Source of the DNA: Betaproteobacteria bacterium
GTDB lineage: Bacteria > Pseudomonadota > Gammaproteobacteria > Burkholderiales > CAIKXV01
Length of the DNA: 5,777 nt
Assembly (NCBI GenBank): GCA_947456915.1
Contig: CANGUQ010000269.1
Span: 1-5,777, forward strand
Direction: 5' to 3'
Part shown: positions 1-5,222 of the stretch, piece by piece
Position numbering within the stretch: position 1 is the first letter of the stretch
Layout: the number at the start of each line of letters is the position of its first letter
Notes under the pieces: generated by a model
The model's input: only the letters and a program-made list of their open reading frames with translations
Database searches by the model: none
What the model was told of the DNA's origin: nothing
Position numbers and translations under genes: made by a program

Positions 1-633
1 AAAGTCGTAGGCGCGGGTGGCTCCGGCCAGAACGCCGCTGGTGAGCAGCGCCCCGTCGTAGTTGCGCGCTCCGCCGGGCCCGCTTGCATACAGCTCGATC
101 ACCTTCGCGCCGACCAGCCCGCCCCACGACTGGCCGTGCAGGATCGTGCGCCGCGGCTTGCCGAACTTCGACACGAACAGCTGGCGCAGATTCTCGGTGT
201 CCTCGGCGGCGGAGAGCGCACCGTAGCCGCCGCGGCGATACTGCGAAGCCGCGTAGGCATAGCCATCACGCACCCACAGCGACCAGCGGGTGAGATCCTC
301 GAGGCTGCGCTTGACGCCTACGGCCTGCAGCTCGGGGCCTCCGCGCGCGTGCACCACCAGCACCTTGTTCCAGTTGGCCGGGATCGCGATCAGCCAGTGC
401 GCGCCGTTGGCATCGACGCCGACCGTGCACACGGTACCTGCCGGCACCACCGCCGGGCAGTCGATCGTCTGCGAGCCGCCGACGCCGGGCGCCGGCTGCG
501 CCTGAGCCGCTGGCGGCGCCTGACCCGACGACTGCGGCTGAGCCGCAGCCTCCGCGTGCGGTGCGCTGCCAAGCGCCGATGCCAGCGCGGCGAGCGCAAC
601 TCCCCAGCGCAGCCTGACTGCCCCCGATTTCAT
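1..633 (-). CDS. Exported alpha/beta hydrolase, N-terminal part (gene runs off the left edge)
   Basis: This is the first 211 codons of a probable secreted serine hydrolase of the alpha/beta fold; the C-terminal part, which should carry the catalytic acid and His, is outside the window. The start at 633 is preceded by AGGAGA (639-644) with 5 nt spacing. Residues 1 to about 30 look like a signal peptide: Lys/Arg in the first nine residues, a hydrophobic stretch VALAALASALG, and Ala-rich cleavage options near HAEAAA. An Ala/Gln/Pro-rich linker follows at about 30-50. The folded domain then shows a strand and likely oxyanion loop, VLVVHARGG (91-99), and a nucleophile elbow GQSWGG, with Ser169 as the predicted nucleophile. 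Family knowledge supports ester or peptide hydrolysis; the substrate is unknown. The gene lies 118 bp downstream of the cupin gene on the same strand and may be co-transcribed with it. The fold call is fairly secure, the subfamily is not. Confidence 0.82.
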   Translation of the reverse strand, partial: MKSGAVRLRWGVALAALASALGSAPHAEAAAQPQSSGQAPPAAQAQPAPGVGGSQTIDCPAVVPAGTVCTVGVDANGAHWLIAIPANWNKVLVVHARGGPELQAVGVKRSLEDLTRWSLWVRDGYAYAASQYRRGGYGALSAAEDTENLRQLFVSKFGKPRRTILHGQSWGGLVGAKVIELYASGPGGARNYDGALLTSGVLAGATRAYDF

Positions 634-638
634 CGATG

Positions 639-644
639 TCTCCT
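639..644 (-). promoter_or_regulatory. Ribosome binding site of the hydrolase gene
   Basis: AGGAGA on the minus strand lies 5 nt before the ATG at 633. It fixes the start of the hydrolase and argues against the other reading frame that opens further upstream at 655, which has no comparable site and gives an Arg/Gly-rich shadow product. Confidence 0.7.
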
Positions 645-659
645 GCTGAGGTCACGCGG

Positions 660-678
660 GTGCAGGCCGGTCCTGCAC
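660..678 (-). other. Perfect 7-bp inverted repeat between cupin and hydrolase genes
   Basis: GTGCAGG and CCTGCAC are perfect complements around a 5-nt loop (CCGGT). The repeat ends 26 bp before the hydrolase start codon and lies beyond the cupin stop. No T run follows on the minus strand, so it is not a convincing intrinsic terminator. It could be an RNA stem between two genes of one transcript, a binding site, or chance in GC-rich DNA. Confidence 0.35.
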
Positions 679-729
679 GAGCGCGGCGTCGCGGCCCGGC
701 CGTCCGGGCGGCGCGCTCGCGCGACGACT

Positions 730-755
730 CGCACGCGGTCAGCGCACGCGGTCAG
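730..755. repeat. Perfect 13-bp tandem duplication across the cupin stop codon
   Basis: The plus-strand unit CGCACGCGGTCAG occurs at 730-742 and again immediately at 743-755. The stop codon of the cupin gene (TGA on the minus strand, 752-754) lies in the unit read first on that strand; the second unit is wholly untranslated. Because the duplication begins in the last codon region and adds only sequence after the stop, it leaves the protein unchanged. It looks like a replication-slippage duplication. Confidence 0.85.
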
Positions 756-1597
756 ACGTCGACCTGCGCCTTCTTGTCCGCCGAACTGTGAGTGCGGATC
801 TGTCGCACCGGCTCGTTGCCGTTGATGTCGCGACCGGTCGCGACCCACGTGCAGACGGAGGCGCCGGGTGCCCATACGGTCTTGTACTCGCCGGGGGCGA
901 AGAACTCGACGAACACCATGTCATCGTCGCCCTCGCTGATGAAGAAGTGCCGCTCGTGATCGGCGAACCAGACGACGTCGCCCGCCTCGACCGGGAACGG
1001 GGACTCGTTCGCGTGCGCGATGCCGCGCCCGCGCAGCATGTACATGAAGTGCTCGGCCCCCTCGTGGTGGTGATTCGCCGCCATCGTGCCGGGCGGGTAG
1101 ATGATCATCTCGCCCTTGACCGCAGTCGTGCCGAACAGCTTCGGCGTGACCAGATAGATGCGCTTGCGCGCGTCGTGCTCGGAGTCGAGTACCGGTTCGC
1201 GCCGCCAGTCGACCACGCGCAGCGGCGGGGGCGCGCTGACGAGCGCCGGATCGATCACGGACGCTTCGGGGACCTCGGCGAACAGCAGTTGCGCCCCGCC
1301 TTCGCTCGCGAGCGTGCCGCGGAACCCGGGCGGCAGGAACACCACGTTCGAGTCGCCGAGCGCCTGACCCTGCGCATCGCCGGCACGGGTGAGTTGCAGA
1401 GCGCCCGACAGCACCTGGAACCAGCCGACCGCACCGGCGCCGATCTCTACCGGCGCCACCGCGCGGCCCGACAGCGACCAGCGGTCGAGCCGGATGCGCG
1501 AACCGGGAACCCGGTCGGCCGTGAGCAGGCGCTGGCGGGTCACCCCCACCCCGGTCGTCTCGCCCGCAATGGTGCGTTCGTTGAACGTGATGGCCAT
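752..1597 (-). CDS. Two-domain cupin protein, probable metal-dependent enzyme
   Basis: This 281-residue cytoplasmic protein (no signal peptide) has two cupin barrels. The C-terminal barrel has a good cupin signature: PPGTMAANHHHEGAEHF supplies His176, His178 and Glu182 as predicted metal ligands, and the second motif, GDVVWFADHERHFF, supplies His217. The N-terminal barrel (about 35-115) keeps the glycine and proline framework (VLSGALQL, VVFLPPGF) but has no HxH pair, so it is probably structural. The start at 1597 is chosen because GAGGAG (1605-1610) lies 7 nt upstream and residues before it are Arg/Ala-rich, non-conserved in appearance and coded in the intergenic region. The bicupin layout with a metal site in the C-terminal domain resembles ureidoglycine aminohydrolase and several dioxygenase or isomerase families, but the sequence does not decide among them. 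It is divergent to the solute-binding protein gene and upstream of the exported hydrolase, suggesting a catabolic role. Confidence 0.85.
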   Translation of the reverse strand: MAITFNERTIAGETTGVGVTRQRLLTADRVPGSRIRLDRWSLSGRAVAPVEIGAGAVGWFQVLSGALQLTRAGDAQGQALGDSNVVFLPPGFRGTLASEGGAQLLFAEVPEASVIDPALVSAPPPLRVVDWRREPVLDSEHDARKRIYLVTPKLFGTTAVKGEMIIYPPGTMAANHHHEGAEHFMYMLRGRGIAHANESPFPVEAGDVVWFADHERHFFISEGDDDMVFVEFFAPGEYKTVWAPGASVCTWVATGRDINGNEPVRQIRTHSSADKKAQVDV

Positions 1598-1604
1598 CTT
1601 TCTT

Positions 1605-1610
1605 CTCCTC
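1605..1610 (-). promoter_or_regulatory. Ribosome binding site that decides the cupin start
   Basis: GAGGAG on the minus strand lies 7 nt before the ATG at 1597. The frame stays open to an ATG at 1831, but that longer version would code through the tandem repeat and the palindromes and would overlap the start of the divergent gene, so the internal start is preferred. Confidence 0.75.
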
Positions 1611-1625
1611 GCAGTTCCGATCTGT

Positions 1626-1638
1626 GTGGCAGTGCCAC
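1626..1638. promoter_or_regulatory. Palindrome, copy 1 (candidate operator)
   Basis: GTGGCAGTGCCAC is a perfect 13-bp palindrome apart from its central base. Its 9-bp core GGCAGTGCC is found again at 1696-1704, 68 bp away. It lies about 30 bp upstream of the cupin start codon and just downstream of the candidate cupin promoter, where a bound repressor could block transcription. Operator function is inference; no regulator gene is in the window. Confidence 0.4.
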
Positions 1639-1652
1639 GGCGGCTGGCCGAC

Positions 1653-1681
1653 ATTCTGGCTGCAACGGCGCCCGGGTGCAA
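1653..1681 (-). promoter_or_regulatory. Candidate sigma-70-type promoter of the cupin gene
   Basis: On the minus strand TTGCAC (1676-1681) and CAGAAT (1653-1658) are separated by exactly 17 nt. They match the consensus at 3/6 and 4/6 positions, so the call rests mainly on the spacing and position. The -35 hexamer falls inside the 16-bp tandem repeat. Transcription would begin near 1646, giving a leader of about 50 nt. Confidence 0.35.
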
Positions 1682-1692
1682 CGGCGCCCGGG
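1661..1692. repeat. Perfect 16-bp tandem repeat in the divergent intergenic region
   Basis: TGCAACGGCGCCCGGG occurs at 1661-1676 and again at 1677-1692, followed by a third partial copy TGC (1693-1695). Each unit contains the palindromes GGCGCC and CCCGGG in overlapping register. The repeat sits between the two copies of the GGCAGTGCC palindrome, in the middle of the divergent promoter region. It may be a slippage duplication or a paired binding site. Confidence 0.9.
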
Positions 1693-1695
1693 TGC

Positions 1696-1704
1696 GGCAG
1701 TGCC
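1696..1704. promoter_or_regulatory. Palindrome core, copy 2 (candidate operator)
   Basis: GGCAGTGCC repeats the core of the 1626-1638 palindrome exactly. This copy overlaps the place where the -35 element of the solute-binding gene would lie if TAGAAT at 1720-1725 is its -10. The flanks are less symmetric than those of copy 1. Confidence 0.35.
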
Positions 1705-1719
1705 CCGCGGGGATTGGTC

Positions 1720-1725
1720 TAGAAT
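1720..1725 (+). promoter_or_regulatory. Candidate -10 element of the solute-binding protein gene
   Basis: TAGAAT within GGTCTAGAATCCGGG matches TATAAT at 5 of 6 positions. No good -35 hexamer lies 16-18 nt upstream, so the promoter would be weak or activator-dependent. Transcription would start near 1732, leaving a leader of about 90 nt. Confidence 0.4.
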
Positions 1726-1739
1726 CCGGGACCGACGAA

Positions 1740-1762
1740 GCAGCGGGCCATGCCCCCGCTGC
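1740..1762 (+). other. 8-bp inverted repeat in the leader of the solute-binding gene
   Basis: GCAGCGGG (1740-1747) pairs perfectly with CCCGCTGC (1755-1762) around a 7-nt loop. It would form a stem near the 5' end of the mRNA if transcription starts near 1732. In GC-rich DNA such stems arise easily by chance, and I see no alternative pairing that would make it a riboswitch. Confidence 0.3.
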
Positions 1763-1812
1763 GGCGGTGCCCGGCGCCGGCGACGACCTGCCGCGCACCA
1801 ACGACAAACAAC

Positions 1813-1818
1813 AGGAGA
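1813..1818 (+). promoter_or_regulatory. Ribosome binding site of the solute-binding gene
   Basis: AGGAGA lies 5 nt before the ATG at 1824. It selects this start over upstream ATGs in the same open frame, which would bury the signal peptide inside a long non-hydrophobic extension. Confidence 0.8.
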
Positions 1819-1823
1819 AAGCA

Positions 1824-2813
1824 ATGCACATCGCGCAACGCGCCGCGTTCGGCTGCGCGCTGGTTTCGGCGCTCGGCTCGATGACGTACTCGACTGCACT
1901 GCATGCAGCCGACGTATTTCCGACCCGGCCGGTGCGGCTGGTCGTACCGTTTCCTCCAGGCAGCGCGAGCGATTTCCTTGCCCGCCAGCTCGGGCAGCTG
2001 CTGGGCGACCTCTACAAGACCCAGGTCATCGCCGACAACCGGCCGGGCGCCGGCGGACTGATCGGCAGCCAGATCATCCTCGGCTCGGTTCCTGATGGCC
2101 ACACACTCGGGCTGGTAGGCGCGCCGCACTTCGTGTCCGCGCTGCTGCAGCCGAAACTGCCCTACCGCCCGATCGACGACGCGGCGATGATCACTCAGGT
2201 GGCGACGATCCCGAACCTGGTGACCGTTGCGCCGAATCTGCCGGTGAAGAGCGTCCAGGAACTCGTCGCCTACGCCAGAGCGCGCCCGGGCGAACTGAAC
2301 TACGCATCGCTGGGCGTGGGCTCGTTTGCGCACACCGCAGGCGAGATCTTCCGCAGCGCGGCGGGCATCAAGGTCGTGCACGTGCCGTTCAAGACGATCG
2401 CGGACGTCAATGCCGAATTGCAGGCGGGTCGCATCCACTTCCTGATCTTCACCGCACCGTCGAGTGCGGCACTGATCGGCGAGGGGCGCGGGCGCGCGCT
2501 GGCGGTGACCACCGCGAAACGCAATGCGGCGTTCCCCGACCTGCCGACGCTCGCCGAGGCCGGACTGCCCGCGGCGACCAACGACGCGTGGTTCGGCGTG
2601 ATCGGCCCTGCAGCGCTGCCCAAGGCACTGCAATCCCGACTGTACGCCGACATCAACAAGGTGCTGCGCGCACCCGAAGCGCGCGAGCGCTTCGGCAAGC
2701 AGGGCGCCGACCCGACGCCCGAGTCGACGCCGGACGCCTTCCTGGCCATGATGAAGTCGGAGTTCGCGCGCTACAGCAAGCTCATCAAGGAAATCGGCGC
2801 CCAGCCGCTCTAG
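1824..2813 (+). CDS. Bug/TctC-family periplasmic solute-binding protein
   Basis: This is a 329-residue extracytoplasmic solute receptor of the Bug (TctC) family, which captures small organic acids or related compounds in the periplasm, classically for a tripartite tricarboxylate transporter. Residues 1 to about 28 form a signal peptide (Arg6, hydrophobic FGCALVSALG, cleavage near LHA-AD). The mature start has the family hallmark FPTRPVRLVVPFPPGSASD (32-50), followed by VIADNRPGAGGLIG (68-81), NYASLGVGS (159-167) forming the second ligand-contacting region, and a C-terminal family motif GLPAATNDAWFGVIGP (247-262). Length is normal. A clear AGGAGA site supports the start. No TctA or TctB membrane partners are in the window, so it is probably one of the many orphan Bug proteins. 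It is divergent to the cupin gene across a repeat-rich promoter region, suggesting shared control. The ligand cannot be read from sequence. Confidence 0.95.
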   Translation: MHIAQRAAFGCALVSALGSMTYSTALHAADVFPTRPVRLVVPFPPGSASDFLARQLGQLLGDLYKTQVIADNRPGAGGLIGSQIILGSVPDGHTLGLVGAPHFVSALLQPKLPYRPIDDAAMITQVATIPNLVTVAPNLPVKSVQELVAYARARPGELNYASLGVGSFAHTAGEIFRSAAGIKVVHVPFKTIADVNAELQAGRIHFLIFTAPSSAALIGEGRGRALAVTTAKRNAAFPDLPTLAEAGLPAATNDAWFGVIGPAALPKALQSRLYADINKVLRAPEARERFGKQGADPTPESTPDAFLAMMKSEFARYSKLIKEIGAQPL

Positions 2814-2835
2814 GCCCCTCGAAACTGCGCGCCCG

Positions 2836-2886
2836 AAAAAGGGGCCAGGCCCCTTCTTCCGGAAAAAGGGGCCTGGCCCCTTTTTT
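2836..2886. terminator. Bidirectional intrinsic terminator between convergent genes
   Basis: Positions 2836-2858 pair with 2863-2885 around the loop CCGG, giving 23 pairs with a single C/A mismatch (2856/2865). The core arms are GGGGCCAGGCCCC and GGGGCCTGGCCCC, flanked by A runs on the left and a T run (2881-2886) on the right, so both strands end in T runs. It begins 22 bp after the solute-binding gene stop and lies 22 bp beyond the stop of the convergent dehydrogenase, and so fits a shared terminator. Each arm is itself a near-palindrome, so the two arms are also direct repeats of each other. Confidence 0.85.
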
Positions 2887-2908
2887 CAGCTTGGGGTGAC
2901 GGGGCCGG

Positions 2909-4363
2909 TCAGATTCCGCCGAAGAGCATGTACTTCACTTCCATGAACTCGTCGAGGCCGTACTTCGAGCCTTCGCGGCCGAGGCCGGACTGCTTGACGC
3001 CGCCAAACGGCGCGATCTCGTTGGAGATGATGCCGGCGTTGATGCCGACCATGCCCGACTCGAGCGCCTCGCCGACACGAAAGCAGCGGCCGACGTCGCG
3101 GCTGTAGAAGTAGGCGGCCAGGCCGAACTCGGTGGCGTTGGCGAGCCGAACCGCTTCTTCTTCGGTCCTGAACTTGAACAGCGGTGCCACCGGCCCGAAG
3201 GTCTCCTCGATGGTCACCTTCATGTCGGTGGTGACGTCGGTGAGGATCGTCGGTTCGTAGAAGGTCCCGCCCAGCGCGTGGCGCTTGCCGCCGGTGAGGA
3301 TCTTCGCGCCCTTGGCCACCGCGTCGGCGACGTGCTCCTCGACCTTCTCGAGGCCGGCCTGATCGATCAGCGGGCCCTGCGTGACGTCGCCGCCGACGCC
3401 GTTACCGACCTTCAGTGCGAGGACCTTGTCCTTGAGTTTCTGCGCGAACGCGTCGTACACACCTTCCTGCACCAGGATGCGGTTCGCACAGACGCAGGTC
3501 TGGCCGGTGTTGCGGTACTTGGAGGCGAGCGCGCCTTCCGCGGCAGCGTCGAGGTCGGCATCGTCGAACACGATGAACGGAGCATTGCCGCCGAGCTCGA
3601 GCGAGAGTTTCTTGATCGTCGGCGCGCACTGCTGCATCAGCACCCGGCCGATCTCCGTCGAACCGGTGAAGGTGAGCTTGCGCACGATCGGGTTCGCGCA
3701 CATCTCGTTGCCGATGGCCGAGGCCGAGCCGGTGATCACGCTGAAGATGCCCTTGGGGATGCCCGCCCGCTCGGCGAGGACCGCCAGCGCAAGCGCCGAG
3801 AACGGCGTCTGGCTGGCCGGCTTGAGCACCATCGGACAGCCGGCAGCGAATGCCGGCCCCGCCTTGCGCGTGATCATCGCGTTCGGGAAGTTCCACGGCG
3901 TGATCGCCGCGCACACGCCGATCGGCTGCTTGATCACGACGATGCGCTTGTCACCCTGATGCTGCGGAATCGTGTCGCCGTAGGCCCGCTTGGCTTCCTC
4001 GGCGAACCACTCGATGAACGAGGCGCCGTACCGTACTTCGGTGCGCGACTCGGCGATCGGCTTGCCCTGCTCGGTGGTCATCAGCAGCGCGAGATCCTCC
4101 TCGTTGGCGACGATCAGATCGAACCACTTGCGCAGGACGGCGGCGCGCTCCTTCGCGAGCCGGGAACGCCAGGCCGGCCAGGCCGCCTCCGCGGCCTCGA
4201 GCGCGATGCGCGTCTCGTCCGCACCCATCTTCGGCACCGTGCCCACTACCGATCCGTCCGCCGGGTTGCGTACGGTGATCGTTTCCTTCGACCGCGCATC
4301 GACCCACTCGCCGTTCAGATAGCACTGCTGGCGAAACAGGGTCGGATCCTTGAGCTTGAGCAT
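2909..4363 (-). CDS. gabD: NADP-dependent succinate-semialdehyde dehydrogenase (GabD type)
   Basis: This 484-residue enzyme should oxidise succinate semialdehyde, and perhaps glutarate semialdehyde, to the diacid in the cytoplasm; in the GABA pathway this feeds the TCA cycle. All aldehyde dehydrogenase landmarks are present: PWNFP with Asn158, VLKPAS with Lys181, the cofactor loop FTGSTEIG (232-239), general base Glu256 in LELGG, and catalytic Cys290 in GQTCVCANR. KPAS favours NADP over NAD. Cys292, two residues after the catalytic Cys, matches the redox-switch pair known in human SSADH. Family signatures such as MTTEQGKP, SFIEWFAEEAKR, YGDTIP and APFGGVKQSGLGREGSKYG point to the GabD branch, and the length is normal. 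The start at 4363 has AAGGAG (4371-4376) 7 nt upstream. It lies 79 bp downstream of the SDR-like gene. No GABA transaminase gene is nearby, so the semialdehyde source is unknown. Confidence 0.92.
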   Translation of the reverse strand: MLKLKDPTLFRQQCYLNGEWVDARSKETITVRNPADGSVVGTVPKMGADETRIALEAAEAAWPAWRSRLAKERAAVLRKWFDLIVANEEDLALLMTTEQGKPIAESRTEVRYGASFIEWFAEEAKRAYGDTIPQHQGDKRIVVIKQPIGVCAAITPWNFPNAMITRKAGPAFAAGCPMVLKPASQTPFSALALAVLAERAGIPKGIFSVITGSASAIGNEMCANPIVRKLTFTGSTEIGRVLMQQCAPTIKKLSLELGGNAPFIVFDDADLDAAAEGALASKYRNTGQTCVCANRILVQEGVYDAFAQKLKDKVLALKVGNGVGGDVTQGPLIDQAGLEKVEEHVADAVAKGAKILTGGKRHALGGTFYEPTILTDVTTDMKVTIEETFGPVAPLFKFRTEEEAVRLANATEFGLAAYFYSRDVGRCFRVGEALESGMVGINAGIISNEIAPFGGVKQSGLGREGSKYGLDEFMEVKYMLFGGI

Positions 4364-4370
4364 GACGACG

Positions 4371-4376
4371 CTCCTT
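4371..4376 (-). promoter_or_regulatory. Ribosome binding site that decides the gabD start
   Basis: AAGGAG on the minus strand lies 7 nt before the ATG at 4363. The frame remains open to an ATG at 4468, but that version would overlap the end of the SDR-like gene and add 35 residues not expected in GabD. Confidence 0.75.
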
Positions 4377-4400
4377 GGCGAATGAGGTGAAAAACTCTCG

Positions 4401-4406
4401 ATTGTA
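4401..4406 (-). promoter_or_regulatory. Candidate -10 element of a separate gabD promoter
   Basis: TACAAT on the minus strand matches TATAAT at 5 of 6 positions and is in an A/T-richer patch unlike the surrounding GC-rich DNA. A -35 at 17 nt would be TGCGGC, which is poor. Transcription would begin near 4394, about 30 nt before the gabD start codon, so gabD might be expressed apart from the SDR-like gene. Confidence 0.35.
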
Positions 4407-4442
4407 CCGTCGACAGGCCGCTCGCCGCAGCGCCGCGGCCCC

Positions 4443-5222
4443 TCAGTAGGTGCCGGGGTAGGCGCCACCGTCCATCAGGAAGTTCTGCGCGGTCACGTAG
4501 CCCATCTGGGCGCTGCACAGGAAGGCGCAGGCGTCACCGAACTCGGCCGGATCCCCGAGCCGGCCAGACGGGTTTTCCTTGCGGCGCATCTCGCGCGCCT
4601 GCTCGACGGTGATCCCCTTGACCTGGGCGACGTGGTAGAAATTCCTGCGCAGCCGCTCGGTCTCGAACGGTCCGGGCAGCAGGTTGTTGATCGTCACGTT
4701 GTGCTTGACCGTCTTGCGCGCCAGGCCGGCGATGAACCCGTGCAGCCCGGAGCGCGCGCCGTTGGACAGGCCGAGCACCTCGATCGGCGCCTTGACCGAA
4801 CTCGACGTGATGTTGACGATGCGCCCGAAGCCGCGCTGCATCATCGAGTCGACCGTCGCGCGGATCATCTCGATCGGGGTGATCATGTTCGCGTCGATGG
4901 CGGCGATCCAGTGCTCGCGTCGCCACTCGCGAAAGTCCCCCGGCGGCGGCCCGCCTGCATTGTTCACGAGAATATCCGGTTCAGGACACGCGGCGAGGAC
5001 TGCGGCCCGCCCTTCCTCGGTCGTGATGTCGGAGGCGACCGTCTTCACGCTCACCCCGGTGGCCGAACGGATCTCGTCGGCGGTCTGCTCCAGCGGTCCG
5101 GGTGTGCGCGCAGTGATCACCAGGTCGACGCCCTCGCGCGCGAGCGACATCGCGCAGGCCCGTCCCAACCCCTTGCTTGCTGCACAGACTATGGCCTTGC
5201 GGCCGGCGATGCCCAGATCCAT
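4443..5222 (-). CDS. SDR-family oxidoreductase-like protein with atypical active site
   Basis: This 259-residue protein has the Rossmann fold of short-chain dehydrogenases/reductases, which normally reduce or oxidise carbonyl or hydroxyl groups with NAD(P)H. The cofactor motif is AASKGLGRA (14-22), in place of the usual TGxxxGxG; DILVNNAG (83-90) and the serine strand IVNITSSSVKAP (135-146) follow. Where YxxxK is expected, the sequence reads LSNGARSGL (152-160), so Ser153 and Arg157 replace the catalytic Tyr and Lys. The C-terminus has the family pattern LLPGPFETER, GRLGDPAEFGDACAFLCS and DGGAYPG. A subgroup of 3-oxoacyl-ACP-reductase-like proteins shares this LSN-type change. The start at 5222 is supported by AGGAG (5232-5236) 9 nt upstream; an ATG at 5261 would add 13 non-typical residues. 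It precedes gabD on the same strand with a 79-bp gap and may be co-transcribed. Substrate, and even catalytic activity, are uncertain. Confidence 0.9.
   Translation of the reverse strand: MDLGIAGRKAIVCAASKGLGRACAMSLAREGVDLVITARTPGPLEQTADEIRSATGVSVKTVASDITTEEGRAAVLAACPEPDILVNNAGGPPPGDFREWRREHWIAAIDANMITPIEMIRATVDSMMQRGFGRIVNITSSSVKAPIEVLGLSNGARSGLHGFIAGLARKTVKHNVTINNLLPGPFETERLRRNFYHVAQVKGITVEQAREMRRKENPSGRLGDPAEFGDACAFLCSAQMGYVTAQNFLMDGGAYPGTY

Noticed and set aside
266..655. Minus-strand open frame of 129 codons starting just upstream of the hydrolase
   Set aside because: It overlaps the hydrolase in another frame and gives a Gly/Arg-rich product; the hydrolase frame has a signal peptide, GxSxG motif and ribosome binding site.
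660..678. Intrinsic terminator after the cupin gene
   Set aside because: The stem is only 7 bp and has no T run on either strand, so it is listed as an inverted repeat without a terminator call.
1389..1823. N-terminal extension of the solute-binding protein upstream of 1824
   Set aside because: It would run antisense through the cupin N-terminus and move the signal peptide to the interior; the AGGAGA site before 1824 and the signal peptide fix the start.
1598..1831. N-terminal extension of the cupin to an ATG at 1831
   Set aside because: It would translate the intergenic repeats, overlap the divergent gene start and lack a ribosome binding site, whereas GAGGAG precedes the ATG at 1597.
788..2095. 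Long plus-strand open frame of 435 codons
   Set aside because: It is antisense to the cupin gene and then overlaps the solute-binding gene in another frame. The product is Arg/His/Asp-rich with no recognisable domain, as expected of a shadow frame in high-GC DNA.
1719..2633. Minus-strand open frame of 304 codons
   Set aside because: It is antisense to the well-supported Bug/TctC gene, has no domain signature and has no ribosome binding site.
2836..2886. CRISPR-like repeat pair
   Set aside because: There are only two units with a 7-nt interval, they are inverted complements with A and T runs, and they lie between convergent gene ends. Terminator is the simpler reading.
3278..4390. Plus-strand open frame of 370 codons
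   Set aside because: It is wholly antisense to gabD, which has complete catalytic motifs. Its composition (Arg, Leu, Asp, His rich, no motif) is that of a shadow.
4416..4440. GC-rich stem (GGCCGC/GCGGCC) after the SDR-like gene as a terminator
   Set aside because: The stem is short with a 13-nt loop and no T run directly after it; such pairs are frequent by chance at this GC content.
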